Counted from the stretch's first letter, positions 1 through 9,738 are shown. The stretch: DNA of 64,000 bases from CALNYZ01 sp942490945 (GCA_942490945.1 CALNYZ010000018.1:806001-870000); one strand, 5' to 3'. Numbers and translations are program-made. The notes: generated from the sequence alone by a model not told the origin.

Positions 1-1528
1 CGGCAATAATAACAGGTTGCAGGGCGCGGGGCGGAATTGCTTCGCGAATGGAAATACTCGGATCCTCTGTTGCAAGCAAGACACGGGGTTGCTGCCGTTG
101 ACCCTTATGTGCCAATGTCGCTGTGCTGGCTGCCAGCTGGATAGGCGTAACCAGGTTGAAGCCCTGACCAATACCGGTAATCAAGGTTTCGCCGGGGAAC
201 CACGGCATTTGACGATTTTTACGCTTCCACTCACGTGAGGGCAACAAGCCGGGACGCTCACCTCGTAAATCAACGTTGGTCAGCTTGCCAAAGCCAAAGG
301 CATCGAGAAACGGCGAAATACGATCAATTTTCATTTTTTCCGCAAGTTCATAAAAAAACACATCGCAGGATTCGACGATAGCCTTGTGCAGATCGGTTTT
401 GCCATGACCTTCTTTTTTCCAGTCACGATATTTACGTGGATCATTTTTTGGTTGATAAGAACCCTTACAGTTTACCTTGTCATGCGTTGTTATAATTTGT
501 GTTTCCAGACCGGCCAGCCCGATAAATGGTTTGATGGTAGATCCCGGCGGGTAGCGTCCACGAATGGCACGGTTAAAAAAGGGTTGTGCCGGTGATGATT
601 CAAGCAGCTTGAATTCCTTGGTGTCCTGTACGTTTACAAACAGGTTGGGATCAAAGCCGGGGAAACTTGCCATGGCAAGCACTGCACCATTACTCGGATC
701 TATTGCTACCAGCGCACCAGCATGGTTTTCAAACGCTGCTTTGGCAATGATGTGCAGACGAATATCGAGGTTAAGATATAAATTTTTGCCCGGTACCGGC
801 AAGATTCTGTCTTCTTCCAGTACCCGCAGAACCCGACCGTAGGCATTCGTTTCTACACGTTGTACCCCCATTTTCCCGTGCAGTATTTTCTCGTAGTATC
901 TTTCAACACCGGTTTTACCGTAACGACTGTTGTTGGTATAGTTAGAGGCATCAACACTACTCAGTTCATCTTCGTCAATACTACTGACATAACCGACAGT
1001 ATGCGCTGCCAGATCTTTTAACGGGTAGTGACGAATCAGTTCTGCGTTGATTTCAACACCATCCAGACGGTGACTGTTAACGGCGATGCGGGCACGCTCC
1101 TGATCCGTCAGATGGTAGCGTAACGGAATACCTTCAAATCGACGTGTCTTTTTCAGGTTTTTATAAAAGCGTTTTTTATCTTCTGCCGTAATGGAGATAA
1201 GCGATTCAATCTCTTTTATTGTGGCTTTCATGTCTGTAACACGTTCAGGAATAATTTGCAGGCTGAAACCGGGTATATTCTCTGCCAGCAAAACACCATT
1301 ACGGTCATATATCAGGCCGCGTGTGGCGGGGATGGGCTGTACGCTGACACGATTATTTTCAGATAGCGTGGTGTAATGACTCTGATTGATAACTTGTAAA
1401 TAAAATAATCGAATGATTAATACAAATACCATCAGTAGAATAATAAATACCATGGTTAACAGGCGGTGATTAAAAATTATCGCCTCACGAATATGATCTT
1501 TCAGTGTGAGATTGCTGTAACTGACCAT
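1..1528 (-). CDS. mrdA: Penicillin-binding protein 2 (partial, C-terminus off the left edge)
   Basis: This is the elongasome transpeptidase that cross-links lateral-wall peptidoglycan. The frame reads leftward from an ATG at 1526-1528, begins MVSYSNLTLKDHIREA, and runs off the window after about 509 codons. One N-terminal membrane segment (about residues 21-41) is followed by the dimerisation domain (NRVSVQPIPATRGLIYDRNG) and the transpeptidase domain. The nucleophile motif STIK is visible with Ser330 (base 541), preceded by PPG. A second-motif candidate SCD lies in VESCDVFFYE. The third motif (KTG) would lie beyond the window edge. It is the last gene of the mreB-mreC-mreD-mrdA run, 21 bases after the mreD stop, so it is probably co-transcribed. 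Identification is firm; only completeness is unknown. Confidence 0.95.
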   Translation of the reverse strand, partial: MVSYSNLTLKDHIREAIIFNHRLLTMVFIILLMVFVLIIRLFYLQVINQSHYTTLSENNRVSVQPIPATRGLIYDRNGVLLAENIPGFSLQIIPERVTDMKATIKEIESLISITAEDKKRFYKNLKKTRRFEGIPLRYHLTDQERARIAVNSHRLDGVEINAELIRHYPLKDLAAHTVGYVSSIDEDELSSVDASNYTNNSRYGKTGVERYYEKILHGKMGVQRVETNAYGRVLRVLEEDRILPVPGKNLYLNLDIRLHIIAKAAFENHAGALVAIDPSNGAVLAMASFPGFDPNLFVNVQDTKEFKLLESSPAQPFFNRAIRGRYPPGSTIKPFIGLAGLETQIITTHDKVNCKGSYQPKNDPRKYRDWKKEGHGKTDLHKAIVESCDVFFYELAEKMKIDRISPFLDAFGFGKLTNVDLRGERPGLLPSREWKRKNRQMPWFPGETLITGIGQGFNLVTPIQLAASTATLAHKGQRQQPRVLLATEDPSISIREAIPPRALQPVIIA

Positions 1529-1549
1529 GACTTCTGGATCTACTGGCTG

Positions 1550-2038
1550 TTAGGTAACACGGTAATTACGCCGAATGGCACGTAGCAGATAAAAAACAAC
1601 TGACCACGCCAGGGCAGAAGTTATGGCAGGGAGTATGAACATCCACCATTCGACCTGTTTGCCCGACAAGGATTTTAGCCAGACTACGATCGAGGTTTGT
1701 AGCAATATAAAAAAGAATACACTGACACACTGCTGCCATACCGGGAAATTTCGAATCCGCTGATAAACCCGAATCAGTATGTAGGCGAGCAAGGCAAACG
1801 TCAGTGCATGCGGGCCAAGCAGGCCACCACGCAATACGTCCAGAAATAACCCGACAATCCAGGCAGTACCAACTCCTACCCTATGTGGCAGGGCGATGAT
1901 CCAGTACATGAGCACCAGCATGACCCATTCAGGTTGAAATATTTTAACAGACTCGGGCAAGGGGATAATGGATATCGCAAAACTGATAACGATAGAAATG
2001 ATAATCGTCAGGCCACCACGGGATTGGATGCTATTCAT
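1550..2038 (-). CDS. mreD: Rod shape-determining protein MreD
   Basis: MreD is the small integral membrane subunit of the Rod (elongasome) complex, linking MreC to cytoplasmic MreB and the PBP2/RodA synthase. The 162-residue product is the usual size for the family and is almost entirely hydrophobic, with about five predicted membrane segments (for example residues 10-27, 34-50, 68-88 and 128-152). The start codon overlaps the end of mreC by four bases, a translational-coupling arrangement, and mrdA follows closely. Assignment rests on size, hydrophobicity and position, since MreD sequence is poorly conserved. Confidence 0.92.
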   Translation of the reverse strand: MNSIQSRGGLTIIISIVISFAISIIPLPESVKIFQPEWVMLVLMYWIIALPHRVGVGTAWIVGLFLDVLRGGLLGPHALTFALLAYILIRVYQRIRNFPVWQQCVSVFFFILLQTSIVVWLKSLSGKQVEWWMFILPAITSALAWSVVFYLLRAIRRNYRVT

Positions 2039-2865
2039 GGTGTCGCCAGCTCTTTTTTACCACAAGCCATATCGACTTTTTGACGGGATTCATCAGAAAG
2101 CCAAACCAGCAACACATCCCGGCTGCGATTAATTTTTGCCATGGGAACGGCGATGACATGCATGAAGGGAAGTTTTGGGTTAATGCTGGCTTCAATGACT
2201 TTAGCTGCCGGGTAACCGGCTGGAAAGACACAACCAAATCCTGATGTGACAAGCATATCACCCACCTTAATATCAGCATTATTCGGTAAATGTAATAATT
2301 CGAGATTGCCACTTGCACCCATACCCACAGCGATTGTGCGTAAACCGTTTCTGACAACTTCAACTGGCAGGGAATGATTTGGATCGGTAATCAGCATCGC
2401 GGTGCTCGTAACAGGTGTGACATGCACGACCTGGCCCATCACACCTTCGGCATTGAGTATGGGTTGACCCGGATATATTTGCCCGTCATCGCTACCTTTA
2501 TTAATAACCACCTGTTGTTGAAACGGGTCGAGATCGACGGCAAGAATTTCGGAAATCAGGATACGCTCACCAACCCGTTTGGATGATTTGAGTAATTCAC
2601 GTAATTTAATATTTTCAGCTTCAATGAAGGTCAGTTTTTGTAATTGCGCTTTTAGGATCTGGTTTTGCGTGCGCAGTTGGTCATTATTTTCCTGAAGTTG
2701 ATCACGCGACACGAGGGTATTGGAAGACCAGTCAAACAAATCACTGGGAATATTCACGATATAACGTACAGGATAGATGACTAAATCCAGCCCGGAGCGC
2801 AGGGAATTAACATAATGCGTGTAGTGATCCAGAAACATCAGCATCACGGACAGTGCCATGAGCAA
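2035..2865 (-). CDS. mreC: Rod shape-determining protein MreC (true start uncertain)
   Basis: MreC is the bitopic periplasmic scaffold of the Rod complex. The product has an N-terminal membrane helix (ALSVMLMFLDHY), a coiled-coil region (about residues 50-85, RDQLQENNDQLRTQNQILKAQ) and the beta-barrel domains typical of MreC (DPFQQQVVINKGSDDG, GVMGQVVHVTPVTSTAMLI, VGDMLVTSGFG). The first standard start codon in frame is TTG at 2865. However, the frame stays open to a stop at 2926-2928 and encodes KLLFQQGPSATVRLFL, matching the usual MreC N-terminus (E. coli: KPIFSRGPSLQIRLIL). A Shine-Dalgarno AAGGAG at 2921-2926 sits 7 bases before a GTT codon (2911-2913) and 13 before CTG (2905-2907). The real start therefore probably lies upstream on a non-standard codon. 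Confidence 0.93.
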   Translation of the reverse strand: MLMALSVMLMFLDHYTHYVNSLRSGLDLVIYPVRYIVNIPSDLFDWSSNTLVSRDQLQENNDQLRTQNQILKAQLQKLTFIEAENIKLRELLKSSKRVGERILISEILAVDLDPFQQQVVINKGSDDGQIYPGQPILNAEGVMGQVVHVTPVTSTAMLITDPNHSLPVEVVRNGLRTIAVGMGASGNLELLHLPNNADIKVGDMLVTSGFGCVFPAGYPAAKVIEASINPKLPFMHVIAVPMAKINRSRDVLLVWLSDESRQKVDMACGKKELATP

Positions 2866-3006
2866 GAATAACCTTACCGTTGCGGATGGCCCTTGTTGGA
2901 AAAGCAGTTTAACCGGATATCTCCTTCATTCGCGCGAATAAATGAAGGCTATTTCACCAATAAGCGTTTGATATTGCAAGCATTGACCGAAGTTAGTGCG
3001 AGGGTT

Positions 3007-4053
3007 CTATTCAAAGGCGAATAAATCACCACCGTGCTCGTCCATCATTTCCAGGGCCCGGCCACCGCCACGTGCGACACAGGTCAGCGGGTCTTCGGCA
3101 ATAATGACCGGCAGGCCGGTTTCTTCCATCAGCAAGCGATCAATATCGCTTAATAATGCGCCACCACCGGTGAGCACCATGCCACGCTCGGCGATATCGG
3201 CAGCCAGTTCTGGCGGGGTTTGCTCGAGCGCAGTTTTCACGGCGCTGACAATCCCGGATAAGGGTTCTTGCAGGGCTTCGAGGATTTCGTTGCTGTTCAG
3301 CGTGAAGCTGCGCGGTACACCTTCGGCGAGATTTCGGCCGCGTACTTCCATTTCACGCACTTCATTGCCGGGATAAGCCGTACCAATTTCATGTTTAATG
3401 CGTTCTGCAGTAGATTCACCAATCAAACTGCCGTAATTACGGCGAATATAATTGATAATGGCGTCATCAAAGCGATCGCCACCAATGCGAACCGAGGCTG
3501 AATACACAATACCGCTCAGTGAAATGACGGCGACTTCGGTGGTACCACCGCCGATATCCACGACCATAGAGCCACTGGCTTCGCTAATCGGCATGCCTGC
3601 ACCAATCGCCGCGGCCATCGGTTCTTCTATTAAATAGACTTCACGTGCACCTGCTCCTGCAGCGGATTCGCGAATTGCACGACGTTCTACCTGGGTTGAG
3701 CCACAGGGAACACAAATCAAAACACGTGGGCTGGGGCGGAAAAAACGTGCCTCGTGTACCTTACGAATGAAATGTTGCAGCATTTTCTCGGTGACAGTGA
3801 AGTCGGCAATGACGCCATCTTTCATCGGGCGAACGGCAACAATGTTACCCGGCGTACGTCCGAGCATGCGCTTTGCTTCCTGACCGACGGCAGCGATACT
3901 TTTCGGGCCGCCGGGTCCACGTTCCTGGCGAATAGCCACAACCGATGGCTCATTCAGGACGATGCCACTGCCACGGACATAAATCAGGGTATTGGCGGTA
4001 CCAAGGTCAATTGAAATATCGTTGGAGAACATACCACGTAATCGGTCAAACAT
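3007..4053 (-). CDS. mreB: Rod shape-determining actin homologue MreB
   Basis: MreB polymerises into membrane-associated filaments that direct lateral cell-wall synthesis. The 348-residue product is full length. Visible are the first phosphate-binding loop (DLGTANTLIYV, about residues 17-27), the second (VVDIGGGTTEVAVIS, about 165-179) and the adenosine region GMVLTGGGALLSDID. The N-terminus MFDRLRGMFSNDISIDLGT is typical. It is the first gene of the minus-strand mre operon. Bases 4054-4301 separate it from the divergent gatC, so both promoters should lie there; I see no confident promoter elements in that gap. Confidence 0.98.
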   Translation of the reverse strand: MFDRLRGMFSNDISIDLGTANTLIYVRGSGIVLNEPSVVAIRQERGPGGPKSIAAVGQEAKRMLGRTPGNIVAVRPMKDGVIADFTVTEKMLQHFIRKVHEARFFRPSPRVLICVPCGSTQVERRAIRESAAGAGAREVYLIEEPMAAAIGAGMPISEASGSMVVDIGGGTTEVAVISLSGIVYSASVRIGGDRFDDAIINYIRRNYGSLIGESTAERIKHEIGTAYPGNEVREMEVRGRNLAEGVPRSFTLNSNEILEALQEPLSGIVSAVKTALEQTPPELAADIAERGMVLTGGGALLSDIDRLLMEETGLPVIIAEDPLTCVARGGGRALEMMDEHGGDLFAFE

Positions 4054-4301
4054 AGGTTTTGTACTTTATAGTGTTGAGGTAAAGGCCTACTTTAATTAAA
4101 GTCAGGGGTTTGGGCAAGCATACATATATGATAAGTTAGCGCTTTTGCCGAGACAGTGCCACACAAGTCACAAACAAGGCAAATACAGGACGCGCACTGG
4201 TCACAAGCCGGTAACAAGCATACGATTTGGCGAAATGACAGAGCATCGCTAAATGTGCCTGACAATGCCATGTTATCTTAAAATTGGGGAAAGAGGTTAA
4301 A

Positions 4302-4589
4302 ATGTCACTCGATAAATCTGATGTCGAAAAAATTGCACATCTGGCACGACTCGCCATTGATGACGATGCCAAGCCAGAATACGTCAGTAACCTGTCAAAT
4401 ATTCTTGCCCTGGTCGAACAAATGAGCGCGGTGAATACCGATGATGTTGAACCGATGGCGCACCCGACTCATGCCATGCAACGGCTGCGTGAAGACGTGG
4501 TGACTGAAACCAATCAGCGTGAACAGTTTCAGGCAATTGCACCGGCAGTCGAAGATGGATTATATCTCGTCCCGCAAGTAATTGAATAA
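4302..4589 (+). CDS. gatC: Aspartyl/glutamyl-tRNA amidotransferase subunit C
   Basis: GatC is the small stabilising subunit of the GatCAB amidotransferase, which converts Glu-tRNA(Gln) and/or Asp-tRNA(Asn) into the cognate amide. The ATG at 4302 was chosen because AAAGAGG lies directly upstream and the protein then begins MSLDKSDVEKIAHLARLAI, the classic GatC start; the frame remains open a little further upstream. The 95-residue length fits. The C-terminus DGLYLVPQVIE matches the family's conserved end. It is the first gene of gatC-gatA-gatB. Confidence 0.96.
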   Translation: MSLDKSDVEKIAHLARLAIDDDAKPEYVSNLSNILALVEQMSAVNTDDVEPMAHPTHAMQRLREDVVTETNQREQFQAIAPAVEDGLYLVPQVIE

Positions 4590-4648
4590 CAATTGAATCG
4601 CAACCGAATTGATCAGGTGCCACTGGGTAACATCAGGTAAAACATTTC

Positions 4649-6103
4649 ATGCACAACAAAACACTCGCGCAACTGGCGCAAGGCTTAAAAGACAAAACAT
4701 TTAGCAGTGTTGAACTAACAAAACATTTTCTTGCGCGTATTCATGCGCATGACAGCAAGCTAAACAGTTTTATCACCATTGCCGATGAGCATGCTCTGGC
4801 GCAGGCAAAACAGGCAGATGCGATGATCGCAACGGGAAAGGCAACATCCCTTACCGGCATTCCATTGGCGCAAAAAGATATTTTCTGCACCAGGGGAATC
4901 AAAACATCGTGCGGTTCCCGCATGCTGGATAATTTTATTTCACCGTATGATGCAACCGTTATTGAAAGATTTAACAAGGCAGGCAGCGTGATGTTGGGTA
5001 AAACCAATATGGACGAGTTTGCGATGGGTTCATCGAATGAAACCAGCTTTTACGGCGCAGTGAAAAATCCCTGGGATCTGCAACGCGTACCGGGTGGTTC
5101 ATCAGGCGGTTCATCAGCGTCGGTTGCTGCACGCATTGCACCTGCTTCAACCGGAACGGACACGGGTGGTTCCATTCGTCAACCCGCTGCACTGTGTAAT
5201 CTGACAGGACTTAAGCCAACCTATGGTCGCGTATCACGTTACGGCATGATCGCGTTTGCCTCGAGTCTGGACCAGGCTGGTACCTTTACCCAAACTGCGG
5301 AAGACGCCGCGATGATGTTGCAAGTGATGGCGGGGTTCGATGAACGAGACTCGACTTCAATCGACATCGCCGTACCGGACTATAGTGCCAGCCTTAACAA
5401 ATCACTTAAGGGATTAAAAGTCGGCTTGCCAAAAGAATATTTCGACGCGGGTCTTGATGCAGAAGTCGCGAAAGTCATTGAAACGGCCATTGATGAATAT
5501 AAAAAACAGGGCGTGGAATTTATTGATATCAGTTTGCCGAACTCTACTTTATCTGTACCGGCCTATTACGTAGTTGCACCGGCAGAGTGTTCATCCAACT
5601 TGTCCCGTTTTGATGGTGTGCGATTTGGTTACCGTTGCGAGGATCCAAAAGATCTGGAAGATTTGTACAAACGTTCACGTGGCGAAGGTTTTGGTGCTGA
5701 AGTAAAACGTCGCATCATGATTGGCGCCTACGCCTTGTCAGCCGGCTATTACGATGCCTATTACCTGAAGGCACAAAAAATTCGCCGCCTGATCAGTGAT
5801 GACTTTGTCGAAGCATTTAAAAAAGTGGATGTGATCATGGGACCGACATCACCGGGTACGGCATTTAAAATTGGTGAGCGTGCCGATGACCCGATTACCA
5901 TGTATCTTTCCGATATCTACACGATTGCTGCCAATCTTGCCGGCTTACCGGCAATGTCCATTCCCGCGGGTTTTGTCAATAAATTACCCGTAGGTTTGCA
6001 CCTGATTGGTAATTATTTCGAAGAAGCGAAATTATTAAATGTTTCGCATCAATATCAACTTAATACAGACTGGCATAGCAAAGTGCCGGCTGAATTTGCA
6101 TAA
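4649..6103 (+). CDS. gatA: Aspartyl/glutamyl-tRNA amidotransferase subunit A
   Basis: GatA is the amidase subunit that hydrolyses glutamine and supplies ammonia to GatB. The 484-residue protein carries the amidase-signature catalytic set: Lys76 in PLAQKDIFC, cis-Ser151 in PGGSSGGSSASVAA and nucleophile Ser175 in TGTDTGGSIRQPAALC, each three residues before the positions recalled for the well-studied Gram-positive enzyme. The length is normal. It lies 59 bases after gatC and 13 bases before gatB, in one operon. Confidence 0.98.
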   Translation: MHNKTLAQLAQGLKDKTFSSVELTKHFLARIHAHDSKLNSFITIADEHALAQAKQADAMIATGKATSLTGIPLAQKDIFCTRGIKTSCGSRMLDNFISPYDATVIERFNKAGSVMLGKTNMDEFAMGSSNETSFYGAVKNPWDLQRVPGGSSGGSSASVAARIAPASTGTDTGGSIRQPAALCNLTGLKPTYGRVSRYGMIAFASSLDQAGTFTQTAEDAAMMLQVMAGFDERDSTSIDIAVPDYSASLNKSLKGLKVGLPKEYFDAGLDAEVAKVIETAIDEYKKQGVEFIDISLPNSTLSVPAYYVVAPAECSSNLSRFDGVRFGYRCEDPKDLEDLYKRSRGEGFGAEVKRRIMIGAYALSAGYYDAYYLKAQKIRRLISDDFVEAFKKVDVIMGPTSPGTAFKIGERADDPITMYLSDIYTIAANLAGLPAMSIPAGFVNKLPVGLHLIGNYFEEAKLLNVSHQYQLNTDWHSKVPAEFA

Positions 6104-6116
6104 GGAGTTTCTGACT

Positions 6117-7544
6117 ATGCAATGGGAAGTCGTTATTGGTCTCGAAATTCATGCACAACTTGCAACGCAGAGTAAAATATTTTCCGGTGCGCCCATCGCC
6201 TATGGTGCTGAACCCAATACCCAGGCCTGCGCGGTTGATTTGGGTTTGCCCGGTGTATTGCCTGTTTTAAACAAGGAAGCCGTGCGCAAGGCAGTAAAAT
6301 TCGGTCTGGCGATAGATGCCGAGATTGCACCGATTTCTGTTTTCGCACGCAAAAATTATTTTTACCCCGACTTACCCAAGGGCTATCAAATCAGCCAGTT
6401 TGAATTACCAATCGTAGGTAAAGGGCAGGTTGTGATTGAGCTTGAAGATGGCTCGACCAAGACTGTTGGGGTGACACGCGCGCATCTGGAAGAAGACGCA
6501 GGAAAGAGTTTGCATGAAGATTTTCAGGGCATGACCGGAATTGATTTGAACCGCGCCGGTACGCCATTACTGGAAATCGTTTCCGAACCGGACATGCGCT
6601 CGGCAAAAGAAGCCGTGGCGTACATGCGCAAGATTCATTCTATCGTGCGCTATATTGATATTTGTGATGGCAATATGCAGGAAGGTTCATTTCGCTGTGA
6701 TGCCAACGTTTCAATTCGACCCAAAGGTCAGCAGGAATTCGGTACGCGTGCCGAGTTGAAAAACATCAACTCATTCCGTTTTGTTGAACGTGCCATCGAA
6801 TTTGAAATTGATCGTCAGATTGATGTGCTGGAATCCGGTGGTACGGTAGTACAGGAAACGCGTCTCTATGATGCAGACAAGCACGAAACCCGCTCCATGC
6901 GTTCGAAAGAAGAAGCCAATGATTATCGTTATTTCCCTGATCCGGATTTATTGCCGGTTGAAGTGACACGCGAATTGCTGGATGAAATGAAAGCATTGTT
7001 ACCGGAACTGCCGGATGCAAAAAAAAGCCGTTTTAAAAATGAATTCAGTCTCAGCGTAGATGAAGCCGGAATTCTTACATCCTCGCGTGAGATGGCTGAT
7101 TATTATGAAGCGGTTGTAAAAACCTGCCAAGAACCCAAGCTTGCCGCGAACTGGACAATCAGTGAATTGACCGGTCGCTTGAACAAGGAAGATATGTCGC
7201 TGAGTGACAGTCCGATCAGTGCTGAAATGCTTGGCGGTATGATTAAACGCCTGGCAAAAAATGCCATTACCAGCAAAATGGCGAAAGAAGTGTTTGATGC
7301 AATGTGGAATGGGGAAGGGGACGCCGACGCAGTTATTGAAAAGCGCGGCTTAAAACCGGCGGACTCGGGTGAAGTCGAAAAATTTGTGGATGAAGTGATT
7401 GCAGCTAACCCGGAACAAATCGAACAGTTCAGGGCGGGTAAAGATAAAGTATTGGGTTTCCTCGTCGGACAAATCATGAAAGCGAGCAAAGGCAAGGCTG
7501 ATCCGGCGCAGGTGAGCAAACTTTTGCGCGATAAACTAAAATAA
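6117..7544 (+). CDS. gatB: Aspartyl/glutamyl-tRNA amidotransferase subunit B
   Basis: GatB activates the misacylated aminoacyl-tRNA by phosphorylation and amidates it with ammonia from GatA. The start is ATG 6117, preceded by AAGGAG just after the gatA stop, giving MQWEVVIGLEIHAQL, the standard GatB beginning, and 475 residues. The kinase/cradle domain shows GAPIAYGAEPN, RKNYFYPDLPKGYQISQ, HLEEDAGKS and DLNRAGTPLLEIVSEPD. The C-terminal half is the helical GatB/YqeY tRNA-binding region, ending QVSKLLRDKLK. An upstream in-frame extension inside gatA is ignored because of the clear ribosome site. Confidence 0.98.
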   Translation: MQWEVVIGLEIHAQLATQSKIFSGAPIAYGAEPNTQACAVDLGLPGVLPVLNKEAVRKAVKFGLAIDAEIAPISVFARKNYFYPDLPKGYQISQFELPIVGKGQVVIELEDGSTKTVGVTRAHLEEDAGKSLHEDFQGMTGIDLNRAGTPLLEIVSEPDMRSAKEAVAYMRKIHSIVRYIDICDGNMQEGSFRCDANVSIRPKGQQEFGTRAELKNINSFRFVERAIEFEIDRQIDVLESGGTVVQETRLYDADKHETRSMRSKEEANDYRYFPDPDLLPVEVTRELLDEMKALLPELPDAKKSRFKNEFSLSVDEAGILTSSREMADYYEAVVKTCQEPKLAANWTISELTGRLNKEDMSLSDSPISAEMLGGMIKRLAKNAITSKMAKEVFDAMWNGEGDADAVIEKRGLKPADSGEVEKFVDEVIAANPEQIEQFRAGKDKVLGFLVGQIMKASKGKADPAQVSKLLRDKLK

Positions 7545-7570
7545 CCGCAGGCGTTGTTTCAGATTCCGGC

Positions 7571-8446
7571 ATGCTACACCACGACACATTACTACGCTTC
7601 CTGTTTGAAAATGTTGCGATACGCGGCAATATCGTACAGCTGGATGCGAGTTGGCAAGCAATATTAGGTCAGCATGATTATCCCGAGGTTGTTCGCAATA
7701 TCCTGGGACAAATGCTGGCGGCAACGTCCCTGTTATCTGCCACGTTAAAATACAATTCGCGAATTACCATGCAAATACAGGGTGATGGAGTTATTCCCAT
7801 GCTGGTGACAGAATCCAGCAGTGAACGTGCGATACGCGGTATTGCTCATTTTCATGCACCCGTACCGGATAAATCTTTAAAAGAACTGGTTGGCAATGGC
7901 AGGCTGGTTATTACACTGGAACCTGAACAAGGCTATGAGCGTTATCAAAGTATCGTTGAGCTTAAGGGTGAAACATTATCCGACGCGTTAACACATTATC
8001 TGGTGTCGTCTGAACAGCTGGAGACACAATTGTTTTTATTTGCAAACGCAAAATATGCGGCCGGGTTATTGATACAAAAATTACCCGAGCAAACTCCCGC
8101 AGATAATGATGCATGGGAAAGAATAGGAATCTTGTCAGGAACAATCAGAGCAGAAGAGTTGTTACAATTACCGCCACAAGAGATAATTCATCGTTTGTAC
8201 CATGAGGAAGATGTGCGTGTATTTGAACCGGAGCCGGTTTTTTTCCGTTGTTCCTGCTCAAAGGAACGGGTTGCCAATATGTTACAATCGCTTGGTTATG
8301 AAGAAGTAAAAAGTATTCTAGTGGAACAGGAGGCAATCGATATTGCCTGCGAATTTTGTAATCATAAGTATGTGTTTGATGCTGTTGATATTGAACACCT
8401 GTTTGCCGCCGCCACGGTGCATGATGCGCCCCCTACCAAACAATAA
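7571..8446 (+). CDS. hslO: Redox-regulated chaperone Hsp33
   Basis: Hsp33 is a cytoplasmic holdase activated by oxidative unfolding; it protects proteins against oxidants such as hypochlorite. The 291-residue product has the N-terminal Hsp33 fold and the C-terminal zinc redox switch: CSC (Cys227, Cys229) followed by CEFC (Cys260, Cys263), matching the family's CxC...CxxC arrangement. It starts 26 bases after gatB and could be read from the same transcript, although there is no functional link to GatCAB. Confidence 0.96.
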   Translation: MLHHDTLLRFLFENVAIRGNIVQLDASWQAILGQHDYPEVVRNILGQMLAATSLLSATLKYNSRITMQIQGDGVIPMLVTESSSERAIRGIAHFHAPVPDKSLKELVGNGRLVITLEPEQGYERYQSIVELKGETLSDALTHYLVSSEQLETQLFLFANAKYAAGLLIQKLPEQTPADNDAWERIGILSGTIRAEELLQLPPQEIIHRLYHEEDVRVFEPEPVFFRCSCSKERVANMLQSLGYEEVKSILVEQEAIDIACEFCNHKYVFDAVDIEHLFAAATVHDAPPTKQ

Positions 8447-8455
8447 TGCAGATCA

Positions 8456-8761
8456 ATGATGATCGATAAACCTATTATATATAGTATGTTGACGAGCGTG
8501 ATTGTAAACTTGATTGGTTATCTTTATTATCGCTGGAAATTCAGGCGCGGAATAATGTCGGCGGAACTCTGTAAATGGCGTTACTTTTTGTATACCCTGG
8601 TCGTCAGTTGTTATGCCGGACTGTTTTTGTTTCGCTCCCTGTCGCGCGTGATGCATGATGCGATTGCGCCAGGTCGACCTGATGAACTGGTTATTCTGTT
8701 GATGCATGTTGTCCTGATTTTACCGTTTGCCTGGTATGCAAGACGTTATATGGAAAGATAA
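8456..8761 (+). CDS. Small three-helix membrane protein, unknown function
   Basis: I do not recognise this 101-residue protein. It has three likely membrane helices (about residues 8-26, 43-64 and 78-95), separated by basic loops such as YYRWKFRRG and ending WYARRYMER, so it is probably an inner-membrane protein. It starts 9 bases after hslO and ends 24 bases before prmC, which makes it a plausible member of that transcription unit. Two adjacent ATG codons are possible starts (8456 and 8459). Confidence 0.7.
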   Translation: MMIDKPIIYSMLTSVIVNLIGYLYYRWKFRRGIMSAELCKWRYFLYTLVVSCYAGLFLFRSLSRVMHDAIAPGRPDELVILLMHVVLILPFAWYARRYMER

Positions 8762-8785
8762 AAAAATGTCAGGTAAAAATGCTGT

Positions 8786-9655
8786 ATGAAAGTAATGGGT
8801 CAGACTATTGAAAGCACGCTGGATGATGCAACCAGTCTGTTAAAAGACGTAAGTGACAGTGCCAGACTGGATTCGGAATTGTTACTTATGCATGTACTGA
8901 AAAAAGATCAAAGTTTCCTTTACGCATGGCCTGAGCAGGAACTTGATTCACAGGATGTCGATGATTTTCATGAACTGGTGAACCGGCGCAAGCAAGGTGA
9001 ACCAATAGCCTATATAATCGGGTATAGGGACTTTTGGTCCTTACGCCTGCTGGTAAATTCACACACGCTTATACCGCGTCCCGAAACCGAAACGCTGGTT
9101 GAACAAGCCGTTGCCCTGATACGAAAACACAATCTGCAGAATATTCTGGATCTTGGGACCGGTAGTGGTGCAATAGCACTGGCGATAGCCAAAGAATGCC
9201 CTGGCGTATCGGTTACGGCTATCGATAAATCAGAAAGTGCCCTGACTGTTGCCGAGCAGAACAAACACAACAACCAGATTACAAATGTCGATTTTCTGCA
9301 GAGTAGCTGGTTTAGCTCATTGGAAAATTCACAATTTGAGCTCATAGTGGCGAATCCACCCTATATTGCAGAGAATGATCCGCACTTGTATCAGGGTGAT
9401 GTGCGATTTGAACCGCAACACGCATTAATAGCCGGTAGCAAAGGCCTGGATGACCTGACTTCGATCATTAGTGAGGCACAATTACACCTATACCCGTCGG
9501 GTTGGCTTATATGTGAACACGGATTTCAGCAGGCATTGCCGGTTACCGAGCTGTTTATTAATTATCAGTACCAGAATATCAAGACTTTTCAGGATCTTGC
9601 AGGTCTTGATCGTATTACACTTGGGCGCAGTCCAGGCTCGCGCGCCAGTCAGTAA
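8786..9655 (+). CDS. prmC: Peptide chain release factor N(5)-glutamine methyltransferase
   Basis: PrmC methylates the glutamine of the GGQ motif in release factors, which improves termination. The 289-residue protein has the N-terminal helical release-factor-binding domain and a class I methyltransferase domain with the SAM motif ILDLGTGSGAIALAIA and the catalytic NPPY motif in ANPPYIAEN. A substrate, PrfA, is encoded nearby at 11870-12955. An ATG three codons downstream (8795) is an alternative start. Confidence 0.96.
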   Translation: MKVMGQTIESTLDDATSLLKDVSDSARLDSELLLMHVLKKDQSFLYAWPEQELDSQDVDDFHELVNRRKQGEPIAYIIGYRDFWSLRLLVNSHTLIPRPETETLVEQAVALIRKHNLQNILDLGTGSGAIALAIAKECPGVSVTAIDKSESALTVAEQNKHNNQITNVDFLQSSWFSSLENSQFELIVANPPYIAENDPHLYQGDVRFEPQHALIAGSKGLDDLTSIISEAQLHLYPSGWLICEHGFQQALPVTELFINYQYQNIKTFQDLAGLDRITLGRSPGSRASQ

Positions 9656-9738
9656 ATCCGTATATCATAAAAAAAATCTTTGCTGGCGTACTTGATAGCA
9701 TTTGATTGCCTACTAGGATTAGAGTGTAAGGTGGCCAT

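Noticed and set aside
4136..4372. 78-codon minus-strand frame between mreB and gatC
   Set aside because: It overlaps the start of gatC and its promoter region, without a ribosome site or recognisable sequence.
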